Part shown: positions 59,262 through 64,000 of the stretch, piece by piece
Layout: each line of letters begins with the position of its first letter
Numbering within the stretch: the stretch's first letter is position 1
Assembly (NCBI GenBank): GCA_037200885.1
Contig: JBBCIN010000001.1
Span: 992,001 to 1,056,000 of the forward strand
Origin: PMG-095 sp037200885
Lineage (GTDB): Bacteria > Myxococcota_A > Polyangia > Polyangiales > Polyangiaceae
Length of the DNA: 64,000 nucleotides
Direction: 5' to 3'
Position numbers and translations under genes: made by a program
The notes under the pieces: generated by a model
Told to the model about the DNA's origin: nothing
The model's input: the letters and a program-made list of their open reading frames with translations, nothing else
Databases searched by the model: none

Positions 59262-62225
59262 TTGACGGACGAGGCGTCGAATGGCGCGCCCCATCCGTCT
59301 CCCTCGGACGGCGACGGGCCTGATTCAGCGGCACCGGACTCGTACCCCACTCCGCCGTTCCTGGTCGCTGCCGTCGGTGCGTCGGCAGGTGGGCTCGAGG
59401 CTTTCTCGCGACTCGTCGGCGAGATCCCTGCCGATGCACCGCTTGCTCTCGTTCTGGTGCAACACCTGGCGCGGGACCAGCACAGTTTGCTTGCAGAGAT
59501 CCTCGCGCGTCGCACGGCGCTGAAGGTCGTTGAAGCGCGCCATCAGATGCCGATCGAGGTCAGTCACGCTTATATCATCCCTGCCGATGCACACATGACG
59601 GTGAACGACGGGCACCTGCGATTGCGTCCGCGCCCGCCCGGCCCCGGTGGCATTCAGGTGGATCTATTGTTTCGGTCGGTTGCAGAATGCTATCGCGAAA
59701 AGGCGGTGGGCGTCGTGCTCTCGGGCGGAGCAACCGACGGCGCAGCGGGCCTACGTGAGATCAAGGCAGCGGGCGGCTTCACCATCGCTCAACGTCCCGA
59801 TGACGCACAGATCGAGGGCATGCCGCGCGCTGCAATTGCGGCTGGCGCGGCCGACACCGTGCTGCCCGCCGAACAGATCGCTGCTGAGTTGCTGCGGCTC
59901 GCAGCGCTGCCTCTCTTCGTCGACGGCCAACGAGTTGGCGACACGGACGAAGAGCTCTACGGCGAGATTTTTCGAATCCTGCGCCGCGGAACAGGCGTGG
60001 ATTTCAGCTACTACAAGCGGCCCACGGTAGCGCGCAGGATAGCTCGGCGCATGGCGCTGGTGCGCTGTGTGACGCTGGCCGATTACCTAGCGCGGCTCAA
60101 GGAGGATGGCAGCGAAGCGCAGCAACTGCAGGAAGACGTGCTGATTCACGTCACCAGCTTCTTCCGCGAGCCCGAGTCGTTCAACGCCCTGAAAGAGAGA
60201 GTATTTCCGCTCCTGTTGCGCGACCGTGAAGACTCGGTGATTCGCATCTGGGTCCCTGGCTGCTCGAGCGGGCAAGAAGTCTACTCGCTCGCGATAGCCC
60301 TCTTGGAAACGCTGGGGGAGGCGGCGGAGAATTTCCCGATCCAGTTTTTCGGAACGGATGTGAGCAAGCGATCCGTCGAGCAAGCGCGCGCGGGTATTTA
60401 TCCGGAAGCGGCGGTCGCCGACCTGTCGCCGGAGCGATTGCACCGCTTCTTCTCCAAAGTGGATGGCGGCTTTCAAATCGGCAAGTTGATCCGCGAGCGC
60501 TGCGTGTTCGCGCGTCAAGACATCACCCGAGATCCGCCATTTTCGCGTTTGGATCTGATCGTGTGTCGAAACACGTTGATCTACCTAGGGCAAACCATTC
60601 AGCGCCGGGTGACTGCGATGATGCACTACGCGCTCAGGCCAAATGGCTTTTTGGCGTTGGGACGGGCCGAAACTCCCGGCGCGAACATCGAGCTCTTTTC
60701 TACGTTCGACAAACGCGCCAAGATCTATCGCAAGAAACCGAGCAACGCCCAGCCGGAATTCGATTTCCGCGCCGCACCCTTCGAACCGACGGTCGTCAAG
60801 CCGAGGGGTGAGGAGCGGGCGCCACTAGCTCGACGGCTCGTGCGCAGTAATGACATACAGGCCGAGGCCAACCGGACTGCACTCGAACGCTATGCGCCGC
60901 CGGCGGTCGTGGTGGACGCGGCGTTTCGCATCATCAGCGCACGGGGTGCGACCGGGCCGTTCCTCGAATTGCCGACGGGCGAGGCCAGCTTCGACGCGCT
61001 CAAGATGGTGCGCCCTGGTCTACTGCTCGCCCTTCGGGGCGCGTTGCAAGAGGCGGTGCAGCAGGGCACGCCCGTACGCAAGCAGGGACTACGCACGCTC
61101 TCCGAGAACGAGGGCTACGTCGTCAACATCGAGGTCATCCCGCTCAGCGGTCTCGAGACACCGCACTTTCTCGTCTCTTTCGAGAGGGAGCCCAATGAAC
61201 TTCAGCCATCCGCACCGATGGCATTGCCGACCGATGCCGCGTTGACTAGCGCGGCAGAAGAAACGATTGGCCAGCTCCGACGAGAGCTCGGCGCGACGCG
61301 CGACCAACTGCACACCAATTTTCACGACCTCGCTGCGGCAAACGAGGAGCTCCAGTCCGCCAACGAAGAGATCTTGTCCAGCAACGAGGAGCTGCAGTCG
61401 ACGAACGAAGAGCTGGACACGGCAAAAGAAGAGCTGCAGTCGACGAACGAAGAGCTCAGCACCTTGAACGAGGAACTGCACGGGCGGAACGAGCAGCTGA
61501 GTCTCGCCAATAGCGATCTGGCAAATTTACTCGCCAGTGTTCAAATCCCGATCGTGATGATTGCGAGGGATCTGACGATCCGACGCTTCACGCCGGCGGC
61601 GCAGCGGGTACTAAACCTGATTCCCTCGGACGTCGGCAGGCCAATCCGCCACATCAAATCGAACATTACCTCGTTCGATTTGGACGAACCCATCGCCGAC
61701 GTGATCGAGACGATGGTCGCCTACGAACGGGAGGTGAGCGACCTGGAGGGTCGGACTTACCTGCTGCGTGTTCGGCCTTACAAGAGCGTCGATGATCGCG
61801 TGGATGGATCGGTGCTGGCACTATTTGACATCAGCGCGACGAAAGACGCGCTGACGATCGCCAAGCGCACGGGGGACGCCGTGGTGGCGAGCGTTCGGGA
61901 GCCCATCGTGCTGCTCGATTCGGAGTTGAAGATCATGCGGGTGAATCCGGCATTTTGTAGCGAATTTTCGACGGACGCAAGCGGGGCCGAGGGGCGTTTC
62001 TTGTACGAGCTGGGCGACGGCCAGTGGAACATTCCCGAGCTCAGGCGCTTGCTCGAAGAGCTTTTGCCCGAACGAAAGAACTTCGAGGGTTTTCCAGTCG
62101 AGCTGAAGTTGCCGAACGGCGGACGGAAGAGGTTGCTGCTCGATGGTCGACGCATCGAGTCGGATCGATCGGGGGCTGGCGTCATCTTGTTAGTCGTTCG
62201 CACGGAGAGCGATCGTGGCGACTGA
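59262..62225 (+). CDS. CheB-CheR fusion protein with coiled coil and PAS domains
   Basis: A 987-residue signalling protein. Residues about 33-210: CheB methylesterase, with catalytic Ser in VGASAGGLEAF, His in VQHLARDQH, Asp in LSGGATDGAAGL; no receiver precedes it. About 245-480: CheR methyltransferase (VTSFFREPESF, VPGCSSGQEVYSLAIAL, FFGTDVSKRSVEQAR, LIVCRNTLIYLG). About 650-750: a coiled coil of repeated EELQSTNEE units. About 755-985: PAS domains (MIARDLTIRRFTPAAQRVLN, LLDSELKIMRVNPAF). Such proteins are found in chemosensory-like systems and pass signals to the adjoining kinase. The TTG start at 59262 is the only one near; upstream is the polymerase gene. The stop overlaps the next gene by 11 nt. 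Confidence 0.88.
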   Translation: MTDEASNGAPHPSPSDGDGPDSAAPDSYPTPPFLVAAVGASAGGLEAFSRLVGEIPADAPLALVLVQHLARDQHSLLAEILARRTALKVVEARHQMPIEVSHAYIIPADAHMTVNDGHLRLRPRPPGPGGIQVDLLFRSVAECYREKAVGVVLSGGATDGAAGLREIKAAGGFTIAQRPDDAQIEGMPRAAIAAGAADTVLPAEQIAAELLRLAALPLFVDGQRVGDTDEELYGEIFRILRRGTGVDFSYYKRPTVARRIARRMALVRCVTLADYLARLKEDGSEAQQLQEDVLIHVTSFFREPESFNALKERVFPLLLRDREDSVIRIWVPGCSSGQEVYSLAIALLETLGEAAENFPIQFFGTDVSKRSVEQARAGIYPEAAVADLSPERLHRFFSKVDGGFQIGKLIRERCVFARQDITRDPPFSRLDLIVCRNTLIYLGQTIQRRVTAMMHYALRPNGFLALGRAETPGANIELFSTFDKRAKIYRKKPSNAQPEFDFRAAPFEPTVVKPRGEERAPLARRLVRSNDIQAEANRTALERYAPPAVVVDAAFRIISARGATGPFLELPTGEASFDALKMVRPGLLLALRGALQEAVQQGTPVRKQGLRTLSENEGYVVNIEVIPLSGLETPHFLVSFEREPNELQPSAPMALPTDAALTSAAEETIGQLRRELGATRDQLHTNFHDLAAANEELQSANEEILSSNEELQSTNEELDTAKEELQSTNEELSTLNEELHGRNEQLSLANSDLANLLASVQIPIVMIARDLTIRRFTPAAQRVLNLIPSDVGRPIRHIKSNITSFDLDEPIADVIETMVAYEREVSDLEGRTYLLRVRPYKSVDDRVDGSVLALFDISATKDALTIAKRTGDAVVASVREPIVLLDSELKIMRVNPAFCSEFSTDASGAEGRFLYELGDGQWNIPELRRLLEELLPERKNFEGFPVELKLPNGGRKRLLLDGRRIESDRSGAGVILLVVRTESDRGD

Positions 62226-63816
62226 GGCGGACAAAGATGCCGCGATACGCGCGCTCCAGGACGAAAACGACCGCCTGAGGGCGGAAAATGACGATTTGCT
62301 GGAGACGCAGCGGCAACTCGAGTCGAGTCGGCAACGCTACAGCGAGCTATTCGACGATGCGTCGATGGCTTGGGTTACGGTCGACGGGACGGGCTCGATC
62401 GAGAATTTGAATTTGGCTGCTGCCACGCTCATGGGTTCTGGTCGAGTATACCTGGTTGGCAGCCCGCTCTCCGCGTCGGTCCATGCCGATGATCGTCAAC
62501 GGCTCCGCGAACACTTTCTTGCGGCACGACAGAGCAACGAACTGCAGCGTTGCGAGCTTCGTCTCGCGTCCGGCGGCGAGTTGATCCCGGTACAGTTGAG
62601 CTCGCGGCGTACCGCGGTAGATCCAACCAGTTTCGTGATTGCGCTGCTGGACTTGAGGCAACGTCGTGCCGAGGAAGCAGAGCGACAGCGTCTAGCGACG
62701 GCGGAGCGTGAGGCCCGCGCCGCCAACGACGCCAAAGATACATTCATTGCAATGTTGAGCCACGAACTTCGCACTCCGCTCACGCCGGTACTCGCCGTTG
62801 CGTCGACCTTCTCGGAGTTCGAAGAGTTGCCGCAGGAATTGCGCAACGCCCTCGCTGTCGTCCGCCGAAACGTCTTGACCGAGGTCCAGCTGATTGATGA
62901 TTTGCTCGACCTCACGCGGATCACCCACGGCAAGATGCGTGTGGAAAAGCAGCTCGTCGACCTGCATCGGGTGATTTGTGACGTCGCGAGCGCGGTGCAA
63001 GCGGATGCCCGTCGGGCTCAGCTGGATTTGACGGCTGACCTCGCGGCTGCGCGCTACTGGGTCGACGGCGACTCGACTCGCTTGCAGCAGGTTCTCAACA
63101 ACCTGCTGCGCAACGCCATCAAGTTCACGCAGGCGGGTGGCCAAATTCAGATACGGACGTGGAACCGCCAAGAGCGACTGTTGGTCGAAGTGAGCGACAA
63201 CGGCCGGGGCATCGACGCGGACGCGCTTTCGAGGCTCTTCCAGCCGTTCGAGCAAGCCCTCCATGAGTGCATGGGAAGCTCGAAGGGCCTCGGCTTGGGC
63301 TTGCCGATCTGCCGAGGGATCCTGGAGCAGCACGACGCCACGGTCGTCGCCAGCAGCCCCGGTCCTGGGCACGGAGCACGCTTCGTGATCGACATCGGGG
63401 CCATGGAGCCGCCGTCTTTGGAGCTCAAAGCCCAGCCTCTGCCGCCATCCCCGTTGCCCGGGACGTTGCGCGTTCTTTTGGTGGAAGACCACGAAGACAC
63501 TGCCGAGATATTCGAGAGGTTGCTGCGGCGCGGCGGCTACAGCGTGCATGTCGCAAGCTCCGTTCAATCGGCTCTAGCCGTGCAACGCAGTACGTTCGAC
63601 GTGCTTCTGAGCGATGTCGGGCTGGCCGATGGCAGCGGACTCGAGCTGATGCGCAAGCTCCGGAAAACCGGAGAGGTGAAGGGTATTGCCATCAGCGGGT
63701 ACGGCACGGAGGATGACATCCGCGCCAGCAGAGAAGCTGGTTTCTCACAGCACCTCACCAAGCCAGTCGACTTCAGCGAGCTACTCGCGGCGATAGCGAA
63801 GCTCAGCGTCGGCTGA
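62215..63816 (+). CDS. Hybrid histidine kinase: coiled coil-PAS-HisKA-HATPase-receiver
   Basis: A 533-residue soluble protein. A short coiled coil (LRAENDDLLETQRQLESSRQ), then a PAS domain (YSELFDDASMAWVTVDGTGS). HisKA with FIAMLSHELRTPLTPVLA (phosphorylated His). HATPase: NNLLRNAIKFTQAGG, VSDNGRGIDADAL, KGLGLGLPICRGI. C-terminal receiver: RVLLVEDHEDTAEIFERL, VLLSDVGLADGSGLELM (phospho-Asp), LTKPVDFSEL. GTG 62215 lies inside the CheB-CheR gene, so the two are coupled and likely form one signalling unit. No membrane segment, so the stimulus is cytoplasmic. Confidence 0.9.
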   Translation: MATEADKDAAIRALQDENDRLRAENDDLLETQRQLESSRQRYSELFDDASMAWVTVDGTGSIENLNLAAATLMGSGRVYLVGSPLSASVHADDRQRLREHFLAARQSNELQRCELRLASGGELIPVQLSSRRTAVDPTSFVIALLDLRQRRAEEAERQRLATAEREARAANDAKDTFIAMLSHELRTPLTPVLAVASTFSEFEELPQELRNALAVVRRNVLTEVQLIDDLLDLTRITHGKMRVEKQLVDLHRVICDVASAVQADARRAQLDLTADLAAARYWVDGDSTRLQQVLNNLLRNAIKFTQAGGQIQIRTWNRQERLLVEVSDNGRGIDADALSRLFQPFEQALHECMGSSKGLGLGLPICRGILEQHDATVVASSPGPGHGARFVIDIGAMEPPSLELKAQPLPPSPLPGTLRVLLVEDHEDTAEIFERLLRRGGYSVHVASSVQSALAVQRSTFDVLLSDVGLADGSGLELMRKLRKTGEVKGIAISGYGTEDDIRASREAGFSQHLTKPVDFSELLAAIAKLSVG

Positions 63817-63849
63817 GTGCGAAAAACGCTCGACCCTCAGCCAGCACTA

Positions 63850-63876
63850 TTGTAACCCCTTCCGCTGGACTATACT
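63850..63876 (+). promoter_or_regulatory. Possible promoter of the last gene
   Basis: TTGTAA (63850-63855), 15-bp spacer, TATACT (63871-63876), with AGG 5 nt before the GTG at 63891. The spacer is short, so confidence is low. Confidence 0.35.
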
Positions 63877-63890
63877 GGCAAGTAGGTACC

Positions 63891-64000
63891 GTGGCGAACC
63901 ATTCGAGCAGCCCCCCAGCACGAACGCTCGCGGCGGAACTGACCATCTTGCGCCTCGAGAACGATCAACTCAACGCCGAGGTCGCGCAACTCAAGGAGGA
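63891..64000 (+). CDS. Start of a coiled-coil protein, probably another signalling protein (partial)
   Basis: Only 36 codons are in the window. GTG 63891 follows the hybrid kinase by 74 nt. The residues after a short Ser/Pro stretch form a Leu/Glu heptad helix (ELTILRLENDQLNAEVAQLK), similar in style to the coiled coil that opens the preceding kinase. A further sensor kinase is likely but cannot be shown. Confidence 0.5.
   Translation, partial: MANHSSSPPARTLAAELTILRLENDQLNAEVAQLKE

Noticed and set aside
1..64000. CRISPR arrays, insertion sequences, rRNA genes, biosynthetic NRPS/PKS clusters
   Set aside because: No regularly spaced repeats, transposase motifs, rRNA sequence or megasynthase domains were found while reading; the only mobile-element gene is the integrase remnant.

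Overview
The window is GC-rich DNA from a bacterium that looks like a myxobacterium (Myxococcota, probably Polyangiales). This rests on content: FHA and VWA proteins with Gly/Pro-rich linkers, a Ser/Thr kinase fused to a formylglycine-enzyme-like domain, very long TPR solenoids, Gly/Ser-stalk lipoproteins, PEGA and RCC1 domains, CheB/CheR fusions, frequent GTG/TTG starts and many 4-nt stop/start overlaps.

Layout. 1-4.2 kb: end of a methyltransferase, a truncated RCC1 lipoprotein and two FHA proteins. 4.4-8.1 kb: a large-subunit ribosome block with rplS, rplC, an RluA/RlmI-type fusion and rlmE. 8.1-17.8 kb: unknown membrane and secreted proteins, glutaryl-CoA dehydrogenase, an L,D-transpeptidase and a methyltransferase. 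17.8-22.4 kb: a TPR protein and the kinase. 22.4-28.1 kb: a minus-strand run of CDP-alcohol phosphotransferase, outer-membrane barrel, YceI lipoprotein, a lipoprotein ending in CGAGTCG, a DUF692/MNIO oxygenase and a DUF2063 partner. The last three look like a bufferin/HvfA-type peptide modification cassette. 28.2-42.1 kb: threonine synthase, a PEGA protein, a 2479-residue solenoid with two lipoproteins, and a sensorless hybrid kinase.

42.3-51 kb is a genomic island beside tRNA-Leu(GAG). Next to the tRNA lie an integrase remnant and broken arsA and arsN2. Beyond these are arsR1-arsH and, on the other strand, arsR2-arsD-aqpS-arsC-arsM-ECF sigma factor. Broken trxB, pstS and a FAD-disulfide reductase follow. 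No arsB or acr3 pump is present, so arsenic handling appears to be reduction (ArsC), channel efflux (AqpS), methylation (ArsM) and organoarsenical oxidation (ArsH). Three sites of the form ATCGT-N6-ACGAT (two exact, one with a single mismatch) lie in front of arsR2, trxB and pstS and probably form one ArsR regulon.

51.2-56.7 kb carries SRPBCC proteins (one frameshifted), a pyrophosphatase, a zinc alcohol dehydrogenase and an SDR. 56.7-59.1 kb is a family B DNA polymerase. 59.2 kb to the end is a signalling block: CheB-CheR-PAS fusion, hybrid histidine kinase and the start of another coiled-coil protein.
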